Source of the DNA: an uncultured Desulfovibrio sp.
GTDB taxonomy: Bacteria > Desulfobacterota > Desulfovibrionia > Desulfovibrionales > Desulfovibrionaceae
DNA length: 13,170 bases
Assembly (NCBI GenBank): GCA_900541395.1
Contig: UQJT01000054.1
Location: 1-13,170, forward strand
Direction: 5' to 3'
The notes beneath the pieces were generated by a model. That model saw only the letters and a program-made list of their open reading frames with translations. It did no database searches and was not told the origin of the DNA. Of the stretch, positions 1 to 6,231 are shown piece after piece. The stretch's first letter is position 1; each line of letters opens with the position of its first letter. The translations under genes were made by a program, and so were the position numbers.

Positions 1-95
1 CCCAGACGCAACACACGCAACAAATGATGGGCCTCGGCTCCATCCAGAACAGGATTTTCCGACCAGGCTTCCGGCGCCAGAAAAAAAGTATGCAT
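1..95 (-). CDS. rsmE: RsmE, 16S rRNA (uracil-1498-N3)-methyltransferase, N-terminal fragment
   Basis: Only the first 31 codons are present; the gene runs off the left edge. The visible protein starts MHTFFLAPEAW and reaches AHHLLRVLRLG. An HH(L)xxVLRLxxGD-type stretch near residue 22-32 is the hallmark of the RsmE N-terminal PUA-like RNA-binding domain. RsmE methylates N3 of U1498 in 16S rRNA of the 30S subunit using SAM; the SAM-binding SPOUT domain lies outside the window. The start is the ATG at 95-93, preceded by a good Shine-Dalgarno sequence (AGGGAGAA, about 5 nt away). Only 40 bp separate it from the stop of the large upstream gene on the same strand, so the two are probably co-transcribed. 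The call rests on a short but characteristic piece. Confidence 0.8.
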   Translation of the reverse strand, partial: MHTFFLAPEAWSENPVLDGAEAHHLLRVLRL

Positions 96-135
96 GGGAA
101 TTCTCCCTGTGGACCCGGCAAAAAGGCCGCGTACG

Positions 136-1866
136 TCAGGCGGCCGCCTCGCCGCTGGCCTGATGGGTTTTTCGTATGGCTTTGAAATCGTCGAGCAGAA
201 CCACCAGCCGACCGTATTTGCGTCGCACTTCCTGCCCCGCCCTGGTCAGGTCCTGTTCCGCTTTTTCCACATAATGTCGCCGCAGATAGCGATCGTTAAG
301 CATGGCTTCGATATGGTGGATGGTGGTCGCCACCAGCTCGTCGAAGTAGATGGAAACTTCAAATTTCAATTCCTGCAGTAAGGTCAGGGCCTCGGACAGC
401 ATGCGATCGTAGTTGAGACGCTCGCCTCGATAGTTGCGGGTACGTATTTCTTCCAGGCAGCGTATTTTGCGGGCTTGCTGAATGTAACGGTAACGGTTGC
501 GCACTTCTTGCTTGAGGTCTGCCAGTTCGTCCAGGCTGTCGGAATGATCAAGATTGTCGAAATAGTTGTCGAGAATTTTTCCGGTATTGGCAAAAAACTC
601 CTCACTGTAGCCGATGATGCGACGCTGGTGCTTGGTCAGCCAGGCATACAGGAATTTGAGGCGTTTTTCGTCGGTATCGGTGTTTTCCACCACCTCGGTG
701 CGTTTGAATACGATGCGCCCCGTATACTCGCCTCGCACAATATCATTGAGCCGCAGAATAAGATTGGTGGAATCACGAATGATATTAAGTCCGTCGATGT
801 TCTCGCCGGTCAAAGGATGAATAATCTGCTGCGACAGGACGGACAGGGCGCGATCCTGGCGCACGTTGTCCGGATCATAGGAGTGTTGGCGATAGCGCAC
901 CCGCAGCAGGGCCACCCGGTTTTTTTCATCCACAAACGCCTTGCTTTCGCGCAGGGCGTCGAGCACTTCCCTTTGGTCCTCGTCCACCCGAATAAGGGCT
1001 ATTTTTTCCACATGGGGATAGCGGGCGGCCGCGCCGTCGTTCCAAATGGTGGTGATCACCCTGTCCGACTGTCCCAGCACCCGGATGAGAAAACGCTCCC
1101 CCATTTTATGCAGGCGTCTTGCGAAGAGCGCGGCCGAAGTCCGACGTTCGGACACTATGGGAAAGCCATAGAGTTCCATAAGAAACTGCATGACGAACAA
1201 GCGATTGCGCTCGTACAGATCGTTGTCGCCCATCTGGAATTTGCCGATGCGCATGCCGAAGCGTTTGAGCTCGCCGTCTATGTCGGAAGGCAACGACGCG
1301 AACACTCCGGCCATCTGAAAATGACCGTATGCGTTTTTGGCCAGAACATGAGCCCGATCCATGCACAGGATATAAGGAAGCATGGGAGGGTACAGTTCCA
1401 GGGCCGTGGTGTCGAGGCGCTGAAATTCCGCGCGGAATTGATCATGCAGGGCGCGCGGCAGCCGCGCCAGCATGGTCTGCATGTTGGCGCCGAGTATGGC
1501 GTTTTCCAGCGGACAACACGGTCCTTGCGCTATATCCAGCAAGTCGGTGACGGGATGGATGATGTCGTACTGAAAAATTTCGCTGAAGGGCAGAAGAGGG
1601 CGATCGAATACCAGCAGAGAAAACCCCGGCAGATTATGGTATTCGTATACGTCTGGTTCAAAGGAAGGCAATAGAGACCGGGGTTCTACCACCGGATATT
1701 CCTTCCATTGTGAAAAAGGACGGATAAGACATTCCCGAATGTGAACAACGTCCAAAAACTGTTGCAGTTCCGCCATCTCAGTGATGGAAAGCCCGTCGCA
1801 AAAGGCGGCCTCTTCCTGGGAGAGAGGCCATTTTCCCGACGAAAAAGCCTTTTTCCAGTCCATCAC
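136..1866 (-). CDS. Large conserved-looking protein of unknown function, upstream of rsmE
   Basis: A 576-residue protein that I do not recognise. It has no signal peptide, no hydrophobic membrane segment and no obvious nucleotide-binding motif. It begins with KKAFSSGKWPLSQEEA. The middle third is rich in Arg and acidic residues (for example a Tyr-Arg-Gln-His-Ser-Tyr-Asp stretch near residue 345). Roughly residues 410-565 are highly charged and look largely helical, possibly coiled-coil, ending in a basic helix and a short Ala tail. It is therefore likely cytoplasmic. The start is either GTG (1866-1864) or the adjacent ATG (1863-1861); AAAGGGGA lies 9 nt before the GTG and 12 nt before the ATG, slightly favouring GTG. 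A long open frame on the opposite strand (475-1674) is a shadow. The 40-bp gap to rsmE suggests an operon, but no role can be deduced from that alone. Confidence 0.8.
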   Translation of the reverse strand: MMDWKKAFSSGKWPLSQEEAAFCDGLSITEMAELQQFLDVVHIRECLIRPFSQWKEYPVVEPRSLLPSFEPDVYEYHNLPGFSLLVFDRPLLPFSEIFQYDIIHPVTDLLDIAQGPCCPLENAILGANMQTMLARLPRALHDQFRAEFQRLDTTALELYPPMLPYILCMDRAHVLAKNAYGHFQMAGVFASLPSDIDGELKRFGMRIGKFQMGDNDLYERNRLFVMQFLMELYGFPIVSERRTSAALFARRLHKMGERFLIRVLGQSDRVITTIWNDGAAARYPHVEKIALIRVDEDQREVLDALRESKAFVDEKNRVALLRVRYRQHSYDPDNVRQDRALSVLSQQIIHPLTGENIDGLNIIRDSTNLILRLNDIVRGEYTGRIVFKRTEVVENTDTDEKRLKFLYAWLTKHQRRIIGYSEEFFANTGKILDNYFDNLDHSDSLDELADLKQEVRNRYRYIQQARKIRCLEEIRTRNYRGERLNYDRMLSEALTLLQELKFEVSIYFDELVATTIHHIEAMLNDRYLRRHYVEKAEQDLTRAGQEVRRKYGRLVVLLDDFKAIRKTHQASGEAAA

Positions 1867-2033
1867 GACGTATATTCCCCTTTACAACAGAATTTCTTAA
1901 AAAATTGGGGGGGGCGATGCGAAGCGCGCTTTGTTTATCACGACTCCGATTTGTTTTTAATATCATAAAAAAAGACGGTATTCCAGTCCTTGAAGCGCAT
2001 TCTTCCCCAAAAGAAATGGGAAAAATAAAAGCG

Positions 2034-2123
2034 CCGATGCTCACGAATGGAGTATGCATGAAAAAAGAGCATCGGAGAGGACGATACCGAGGGTATTCCC
2101 CCAGATTACGGCTTCATGCTCTT
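2034..2123 (+). promoter_or_regulatory. Possible leader element with mutually exclusive stems
   Basis: Three short segments can pair in two incompatible ways. CCGATGCTC (2034-2042) is a perfect 9-bp complement of GAGCATCGG (2067-2075). The overlapping AAGAGCAT (2065-2072) is a perfect 8-bp complement of ATGCTCTT (2116-2123). The second fold encloses a smaller hairpin, GATACC / GGTATT with a GAG loop (2083-2097). Competing stems of this kind occur in attenuators and riboswitches, but no known riboswitch consensus was recognised and no T-run follows on the plus strand. On the minus strand the second stem is followed directly by six T, so it could instead act as a terminator for minus-direction transcription. 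Which strand is transcribed is not known. Confidence 0.35.
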
Positions 2124-2138
2124 AGGATGGAGGTGTGA
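2058..2138 (+). CDS. Possible 26-aa arginine-rich leader peptide or small protein
   Basis: A short frame starting with ATG at 2058 and ending with TGA at 2136-2138 would encode 26 residues beginning MKKEHRRGRYRGY, with seven or more Arg. A Shine-Dalgarno-like GGAG (2049-2052) sits 5 nt upstream. The GGAG and ATG both lie in the loop of the 9-bp inverted repeat at 2034-2075, so the stem could affect initiation. A longer in-frame extension upstream exists but lacks a ribosome site. Nothing about the sequence identifies a function. It may be chance, because short frames with a GGAG are common; the coincidence with the stems is the only reason to list it. Confidence 0.25.
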   Translation: MKKEHRRGRYRGYSPRLRLHALRMEV

Positions 2139-2204
2139 AACCTGAGGGGCGGAACAGCGCCCGAAGCCGGAAGCCCCCCGAATCCGGAGTCGCGAAGCGT
2201 GGCT
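2131..2204. other. Cluster of four consecutive short hairpins (candidate structured RNA)
   Basis: Four inverted repeats follow one another with little spacing: AGGT/ACCT (2131-2143), GGGCG/CGCCC with a 6-nt loop (2147-2162), CCGGA/TCCGG with an 11-nt loop (2167-2187), and AGUCGC/GUGGCU with G-U pairs (2188-2204). With the GATACC/GGTATT hairpin at 2083-2097, this makes five in about 120 nt. The sequence was compared by eye with SRP RNA, tmRNA, RNase P and tRNA signatures; none matched. It could be part of a non-coding RNA on either strand, or a 5' leader of the GAF gene. Confidence 0.3.
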
Positions 2205-2323
2205 GCATCATCGGAGCGGCTCTCAACGTTAATCATGGCAATTAATTGTTATTATTGAATTTTATACTTAGATACCTCTGCCCTGGAAGTTGAGGGGAAA
2301 CGACTTGCCCCGACCGCGCCCCC

Positions 2324-3412
2324 TTGGTACAAGAAAACACCCTTAATACTTTTATCCAGGCTGTTGTCATGGTTGCCCAAACTCCTGCAGAATCTCTGCT
2401 GGCCCTGGTGGCCAGCGTATTTGACGCATATTCCGTGGTCCTGTTTCAACCCGAAGACGAAACCGGAAAAAGTGAAGCCCGGCTGACCGCATTTTTCAGC
2501 TTGGGGGATGAAATCGCCCGGGGCGCGCGCATTCCCCCGGGTAAAGGCCTGGTAGGCTGGATTCTTCGCAACAAGGCTCCTCTTCTGGTCGATTCCATAG
2601 ACCAAAATCAAGCTTTTTTAGGTTATTATCAGGAGCAGAGCGAGCCGGATATCCGCTCCTTCATGGGATGCCCCGTGCCCGGCGGCGGAGCTCTGTGCAT
2701 CGACAGCAAGCGGGCCGGGGCCTTTACCGGCAGCCGCCAGAAGCTCCTGCATCTGTTCGCTCTCATGATTCCCCAACTGGAAAGTTTGGTCACTCACAGT
2801 GATCACGATCGGGAAGTGGGCGTTTATTTCGCCGCATTGGAGCGCATGGCCGACCTGCGCGCGTCGTATGCCGGCTGGGGCGAATATATGAACAAACTGC
2901 TGGCCTTGCTCAAAGAAACCACGGGATTCCATTACGTGGCCTTTGCGTCGCGGGTGGAGGGCAGCGCCCGATATATTGTGGAGGGCGAATGCCCCCCCTT
3001 GCTCAACAGGCAGGGCAATCAGGCGGAATTGCCGGTCAACAGCGGCATCGTGGGCTGGGTGTTCCGTAACGAGGAAGCCGTGCACAACGACGGCACGGGC
3101 GGACCGGGCGCTACGCCCATATTCGGCAAAAACCCGCTGGTGCCGGATTTTGCGGCCGCCATCTGTCTGCCTGTGACCGTAGACAACTACACCTGCGGCG
3201 TGTTGTGCCTGGCCGGTCTGGAACCGCGTCCCCTCAGCCCGGAACTGCGCTCCTTCGTCCGCATGGCGGCGGACGATATGGCGCGGCTGTTGGATACGGT
3301 CGCTTTGCGCTACCGGATTCACAACCTGCTGCCCAAAGCTTCGCTGCAGCGTAGCGGCTCTGTGGCCTTCGACCCCGACGCTCCGCCCGCGCCACGGCCC
3401 ACGGACGACTGA
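2324..3412 (+). CDS. Tandem GAF-domain protein
   Basis: A 362-residue cytoplasmic protein with two GAF-like sensory domains and no catalytic or DNA-binding output domain. The first spans about residues 20-155, with helix TPAESLLALVASVFDAYSVV, then GKGLVGWILRNKAPLLVDS and GGGALCIDSK. The second spans about 185-335, with SGIVGWVFRNEEAVHND and CLPVTVDNYTCGVLCLAG. The repeated G(I/L)VGW(V/I)(F/L)RN motif shows the two halves are related. GAF domains bind small molecules or mediate dimerisation; the ligand here is unknown. The tail after residue 340 is Pro-rich. The chosen start is TTG (2324), because the residues it adds (NTLNTFIQAVVMVAQ) look like the usual helix leading into a GAF domain. It has no clear ribosome site, and ATG at 2369 is an alternative. 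The phosphatase gene follows after 26 bp, so they probably form an operon. Confidence 0.85.
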   Translation: MVQENTLNTFIQAVVMVAQTPAESLLALVASVFDAYSVVLFQPEDETGKSEARLTAFFSLGDEIARGARIPPGKGLVGWILRNKAPLLVDSIDQNQAFLGYYQEQSEPDIRSFMGCPVPGGGALCIDSKRAGAFTGSRQKLLHLFALMIPQLESLVTHSDHDREVGVYFAALERMADLRASYAGWGEYMNKLLALLKETTGFHYVAFASRVEGSARYIVEGECPPLLNRQGNQAELPVNSGIVGWVFRNEEAVHNDGTGGPGATPIFGKNPLVPDFAAAICLPVTVDNYTCGVLCLAGLEPRPLSPELRSFVRMAADDMARLLDTVALRYRIHNLLPKASLQRSGSVAFDPDAPPAPRPTDD

Positions 3413-3438
3413 CTTCCTCTGGCAAGGTGGGTTCTTTG

Positions 3439-4242
3439 ATGGAAGTTCCCCGTTTTTCCCGGCTCATGACCGAGACTTTGCGCGTGCTGGAACGCAGCGA
3501 CGCGCTTTTTCGCGAGCATTGGACGCGGCCGCGTGTCATTCGCCATAAGGGGGTCATCGATCTGGTCACCGAAACCGACGTGGCCGTGGAAAATTTCCTC
3601 AAGCAAAACTTGAAAGACGTGGAGCCGTCCGCTTCTTTTTTGGCCGAGGAAAGTGTGGCCGAACCGGGTTGCGCCGTGCCTGCCGGACGATGCTGGATCA
3701 TCGATCCGGTGGACGGCACTACAAATTTTGCCCACGGCATTCCGTTGACCGCCACGTCGGTGGCCCTATGGGACGAAGGTGCGGTGCAGTTCGGCGTTGT
3801 CACCGTGCCGGTGTGGGGACAGGTATTCGCGGCCGAACGAGGGCGCGGAGCCTGGCTGAACGGAGAACGCCTGGCGGTCAGCCGGGTGGATGCTTGCGCC
3901 GAGGCTTTGGTGGAGACGGGGTTCCCCTACACCGTGCGCGAGGATATGCCTTTTGTGCTGCACGATCTCAAAATGTTGCTCAGTCACTGCGTGGGCGTGC
4001 GACGCGGCGGTTCGGCCGCTCTGGATCTGTGCTGGGTGGCGGCGGGCCATTTCGACGGTTATTTTGAGTGCGGGCTCAAGCCCTGGGATGTAGCGGCGGG
4101 TTGGCTTATGGTGGAGGAGGCGGGCGGCCGGGTGAGCGCCCGCGACGGAGCGCCTTATGTGTTCCACGGCCCCATCTTGGCGACCAACGGCCTCATCCAC
4201 GACGAAATGCAACGTATTCTCGCGCCGGGCCGAGTTGACTGA
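3439..4242 (+). CDS. suhB: Inositol monophosphatase family protein (SuhB-like)
   Basis: A 267-residue protein, the same length as E. coli SuhB. All metal-site motifs of the Mg2+-dependent Li+-sensitive phosphatase family are visible: Glu70 in FLAEES, the DPVDGTTNF block (Asp89, Asp92), and the KPWDVAAG block (Trp216-Asp217). Family members hydrolyse inositol-1-phosphate or related sugar phosphates; SuhB of E. coli also acts in rRNA transcription antitermination. The exact substrate cannot be told from sequence, so the symbol is a family-level assignment. The start is ATG at 3439, supported by AAGGTGG 8 nt upstream; an in-frame GTG at 3427 would overlap that ribosome site. It sits 26 bp after the GAF gene and shares its direction. 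Confidence 0.9.
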   Translation: MEVPRFSRLMTETLRVLERSDALFREHWTRPRVIRHKGVIDLVTETDVAVENFLKQNLKDVEPSASFLAEESVAEPGCAVPAGRCWIIDPVDGTTNFAHGIPLTATSVALWDEGAVQFGVVTVPVWGQVFAAERGRGAWLNGERLAVSRVDACAEALVETGFPYTVREDMPFVLHDLKMLLSHCVGVRRGGSAALDLCWVAAGHFDGYFECGLKPWDVAAGWLMVEEAGGRVSARDGAPYVFHGPILATNGLIHDEMQRILAPGRVD

Positions 4243-4275
4243 GCGTAGGCGGTAGGGATTCGCCCGGACCTACGC
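4243..4275. terminator. Possible shared hairpin between convergent genes
   Basis: GCGTAGG (4243-4249) and CCTACGC (4269-4275) form a perfect 7-bp stem with a 19-nt loop, itself partly GC-rich. It begins right after the stop codon of the phosphatase gene and its right arm covers the stop codon of the convergent Nudix gene (4272-4270). There is no T-run on either side, so it is not a classical intrinsic terminator. It may still block RNA decay or assist termination in both directions. Confidence 0.35.
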
Positions 4276-4860
4276 CTCGTCCATGTCAAGCAGACGCCGC
4301 GTTTTACCGAATACCCAACCCGAGCGCGCGGCCCAGATCAGTTCGGGCGTCAGCAGATCCGGCTGGTGCCGGACCAGGCCCCGCAATTCGTCGGCGTCGA
4401 CGAACATGCCGTCGCATACGCTTTCGGGGGCGGGGCATGGAGGCGAGGAAACCGGCCCGGCCAAAAAAAAGGTAGCGGACAGACTGGCTCCTTCGCTGTC
4501 CGTGTAGGGCAGCGACGCCACGGCCCGGATACGAGCGCCCGCGATGCCGAGCCGTTGGCGCAACTCACGCAGGGCCGCTCCCTCCAGCGACTCTCCGGCC
4601 AATACGTCGCCGGTGACGGAGATGTCCCACAGGCCGGGATGTCGGGTCAGATGAAAGGAACGGCGGGGCAGAAAAAGACGGCCGTGGCCGTCGCGCAGTC
4701 CTACCAGCACGATGCGCCTGGGTAGCTTCCGACGCAGAGCGGCGTTAAGCGGAGTGAGTATCAGAGGGCGGTCATAACCGTCCGAAATCTCCACCAGCGA
4801 CTCCAATTCGGAGGGGGGATTGACATACGGGCAGTCGGACAACGGACGAACGAGGGACAT
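4270..4860 (-). CDS. Nudix-fold hydrolase-like protein with a degenerate Nudix box
   Basis: A 196-residue protein. Residues about 50-135 have the layout of a Nudix domain of the IPP-isomerase-like / YfcD type (RRIVLVGLRDGHGRLFLPRR, then HPGLWDISVTGDVLAGES). The Nudix box is at residues 84-106. Gly84, Glu90, Arg98, Glu99, Gly105 and Ile106 fit GX5EX7REUXEEXGU, but the metal-binding Glu-Glu pair is Gln102-Arg103. Family members hydrolyse nucleoside diphosphates linked to another moiety; activity here is doubtful. The start ATG at 4860-4858 lacks a clear ribosome site. A longer open frame reaching 5061 would run into the divergent acetyltransferase gene and is not preferred. It is convergent with the phosphatase gene (27-bp gap) and divergent from rimI (48-bp gap). 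Confidence 0.75.
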   Translation of the reverse strand: MSLVRPLSDCPYVNPPSELESLVEISDGYDRPLILTPLNAALRRKLPRRIVLVGLRDGHGRLFLPRRSFHLTRHPGLWDISVTGDVLAGESLEGAALRELRQRLGIAGARIRAVASLPYTDSEGASLSATFFLAGPVSSPPCPAPESVCDGMFVDADELRGLVRHQPDLLTPELIWAARSGWVFGKTRRLLDMDEA

Positions 4861-4908
4861 GGCAAATGACCGCGCGGGCGCCGGGGTGGGGAGCCCGACG
4901 GAGGTAGT

Positions 4909-5454
4909 ATGGAAGATGGAGCGTTTATGCGGCTGGGGCCGGACGATATGGCCGCTGTAGCCGAACTGGAAGCCTGCTGTTTTACCTCTCCCTGGAGCGA
5001 GGAACAATTGCGGGCCGCTCTCGCTTTGCCGCATTTCATCCTGTATGGCCTGAAAGGTCAAGAGCGACTGCGGGCTTATATTTCCCTCAGCCTTGTTCCC
5101 GGTGAAATCGAGGTGCTCAACATCGCCACCCGCCCCGAGGAAAGACGACGCGGTCTGGCGCGCTTCCTGCTGCGGCGGGCGCTGGAGACGACCGCGCCGA
5201 CGGTGATGCGGGGAGAAGGCGCGCGCGCTTTTCTGGAAGTCAGGGTGGGCAACACCCCGGCTCTGGGCTTGTACCGCTCACTGGGTTTCGCGCGGGTGGG
5301 AACCCGCAAAGCTTATTACCGCGACACGGGCGAAGACGCTCTGATCTTGAGCCTGGATCTGCCCGGCACGTTTTTCGGAGGCAAAAGCGTTACTTCTTCG
5401 CCGGAGCGGGCCGATGCCCGCCAGGGCGCCGACGCAGGGCCGCCCGAGCCGTAA
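4909..5454 (+). CDS. rimI: RimI-type ribosomal protein N-terminal acetyltransferase
   Basis: A 181-residue GNAT-fold acetyltransferase. The N-terminal part (residues 8-60) carries the SPWSEEQLRAAL pattern typical of RimI. The acetyl-CoA pyrophosphate loop is RRRGLA (79-84). The C-terminal motif LEVRVGNTPALGLYRSLGF (109-127) holds Glu110 and Tyr122, at the positions of the catalytic Glu and Tyr in RimI. RimI acetylates the N-terminal Ala of ribosomal protein S18 (bS18). The family usually ends near residue 150; here about 28 extra low-complexity residues follow (from about 153), encoded where the gene overlaps the convergent tetR gene by 65 bp. The start ATG 4909 is preceded by GGAGG 4 nt away; an in-frame ATG at 4927 is less well supported. 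Other GNAT substrates cannot be excluded. Confidence 0.85.
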   Translation: MEDGAFMRLGPDDMAAVAELEACCFTSPWSEEQLRAALALPHFILYGLKGQERLRAYISLSLVPGEIEVLNIATRPEERRRGLARFLLRRALETTAPTVMRGEGARAFLEVRVGNTPALGLYRSLGFARVGTRKAYYRDTGEDALILSLDLPGTFFGGKSVTSSPERADARQGADAGPPEP

Positions 5455-6187
5455 AGGTCCGGCGGGCAAGCGTCGGCGAGCTTGGCGGAGTTGAAGGGAA
5501 ATATGGCGGTTCGACATCAGGATCGGTACGAACCGGCGAGGAAGCCGCCACGGACAAGGCCGTTTCCACCGCAGCTTCATCCAATCCCAACGAACGAAGC
5601 AGGGAACGCTGGTGTTCGCGGCAATACCGTTCCAGATCCAAATTCTTATATTGGCCGAGCGACAGTCGCCACAAGGCGAACAGGATGCCCGGCGCCAGCA
5701 GGATGTGCAGAAATTCCGGCACAACCTCGGCCTTCCATTCGCCGCGCCGGACGCCCTCGTCCAGAAATCCCCGCAGTATGTCCATAATAGGGGTGAGAAC
5801 TTCACGATAGTAATAGGCGTGAATTTCGGGGAAACGGTGTCCTTCCAGCAAAATGAGCCGCGCAAGTTGCCCGAAAAAGGGCGCGTCCATAAGATTGTGG
5901 TAAATATTGAATAAGCCGCGCGCCAGATGACTGGCCATACTCCGGGCCGGGTCCGTGTCCAGCAGGTTGCCCCGAAGCGGCTCCCGAATACATTCGCTGA
6001 ACATAGCTTCAAACAAGGCCTGTTTATTTTTGTAATAAAAATAAATGAGCCCCTTGGTCACACCTGCCCGAGCCGCTATGTTTTCCATGCGCGCGGCGGC
6101 GTAGCCTTCCTGCGCAAATTCTTCCAGCGCCGCCTGGAGTATGGCGGCGGAACGCACCTCCGGCCTGGCGCGCGACGCTTTTTTCAT
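5390..6187 (-). CDS. cecR: TetR-family repressor of the adjacent exporter operon (CecR-like)
   Basis: A 265-residue regulator. Residues about 11-60 form the TetR N-terminal DNA-binding domain: ILQAALEEFAQEGYAA, then the helix-turn-helix MENIAARAGVTKGLIYFYYKNKQALFEAM. Residues about 65-220 are the helical ligand-binding and dimerisation domain. The last 40 residues are Pro/Ala/Arg-rich and low-complexity, and overlap the end of rimI on the other strand. The start ATG (6187-6185) has AGGAC 5 nt upstream; the open frame extends to 6319 without support and would cover the operators. It is divergent from a ybhGFSR-type operon, the same arrangement as E. coli cecR (ybiH), which regulates that operon. 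Three palindromes in the divergent region are its likely binding sites, one inside its own promoter, implying autorepression. The inducing ligand is unknown. Confidence 0.88.
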   Translation of the reverse strand: MKKASRARPEVRSAAILQAALEEFAQEGYAAARMENIAARAGVTKGLIYFYYKNKQALFEAMFSECIREPLRGNLLDTDPARSMASHLARGLFNIYHNLMDAPFFGQLARLILLEGHRFPEIHAYYYREVLTPIMDILRGFLDEGVRRGEWKAEVVPEFLHILLAPGILFALWRLSLGQYKNLDLERYCREHQRSLLRSLGLDEAAVETALSVAASSPVRTDPDVEPPYFPSTPPSSPTLARRTFTARAALRRRPGGHRPAPAKK

Positions 6188-6215
6188 GCTGTCCTGCCGA
6201 TGCCATGTCGATTTT

Positions 6216-6231
6216 TTGACCACGAAGTCAA
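6216..6231. promoter_or_regulatory. TetR operator candidate O1
   Basis: TTGACC-ACGA-AGTCAA, the same 6-4-6 layout as the two perfect copies with one mismatch in the right arm. It starts 21 bp (two helical turns) from the next copy at 6237, so proteins bound to both would lie on the same DNA face. It overlaps the end of the proposed -10 hexamer and the likely start point of tetR. Confidence 0.6.

Larger units (their letters stand above)
1867..2323. other. 457-bp intergenic region between divergent genes
   Basis: This gap separates the minus-strand large gene from the plus-strand GAF gene. It is AT-rich near both genes and GC-rich and hairpin-dense in the middle. From left to right it contains an 8-G run (1907-1914), an AT-rich stretch with promoter-like TATCAT and TTTAAT hexamers (about 1951-1966), an inverted-repeat leader with a possible short reading frame (2034-2138), four consecutive short hairpins (2131-2204), and a second AT-rich stretch (2231-2270). 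That last stretch has a perfect 10-bp palindrome CAATTAATTG (2239-2248) and a -10-like TATACT (2263-2268) but no convincing -35 at 16-18 bp. The GAF-gene promoter most likely lies here, though no complete sigma-70 pair can be pointed to. Confidence 0.6.

Noticed and set aside
475..1674. 399-codon open frame on the plus strand opposite the large unknown gene
   Set aside because: It lies wholly antisense to a longer frame that has a ribosome site and ordinary composition. Its product is His/Gly/Val-rich with no recognisable domain, as expected of a shadow in GC-rich DNA.
2131..2204. SRP RNA, tRNA, tmRNA or RNase P RNA in the GC-rich intergenic block
   Set aside because: The diagnostic sequences (SRP tetraloop region, T-loop, tag-like frame, RNase P core) are not present; only generic hairpins remain.
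2236..2250. Sigma-54-like promoter (TGGCA...TTGTT) before the GAF gene
   Set aside because: The spacing between GG and the -12 element is one base short and the essential GC is GT, so it does not meet the consensus.
4861..5061. N-terminal extension of the Nudix gene to 5061
   Set aside because: It would overlap the start of the divergent rimI gene by about 150 bp, has no ribosome site, and its residues are Pro/Thr-rich and unrelated to the Nudix fold.
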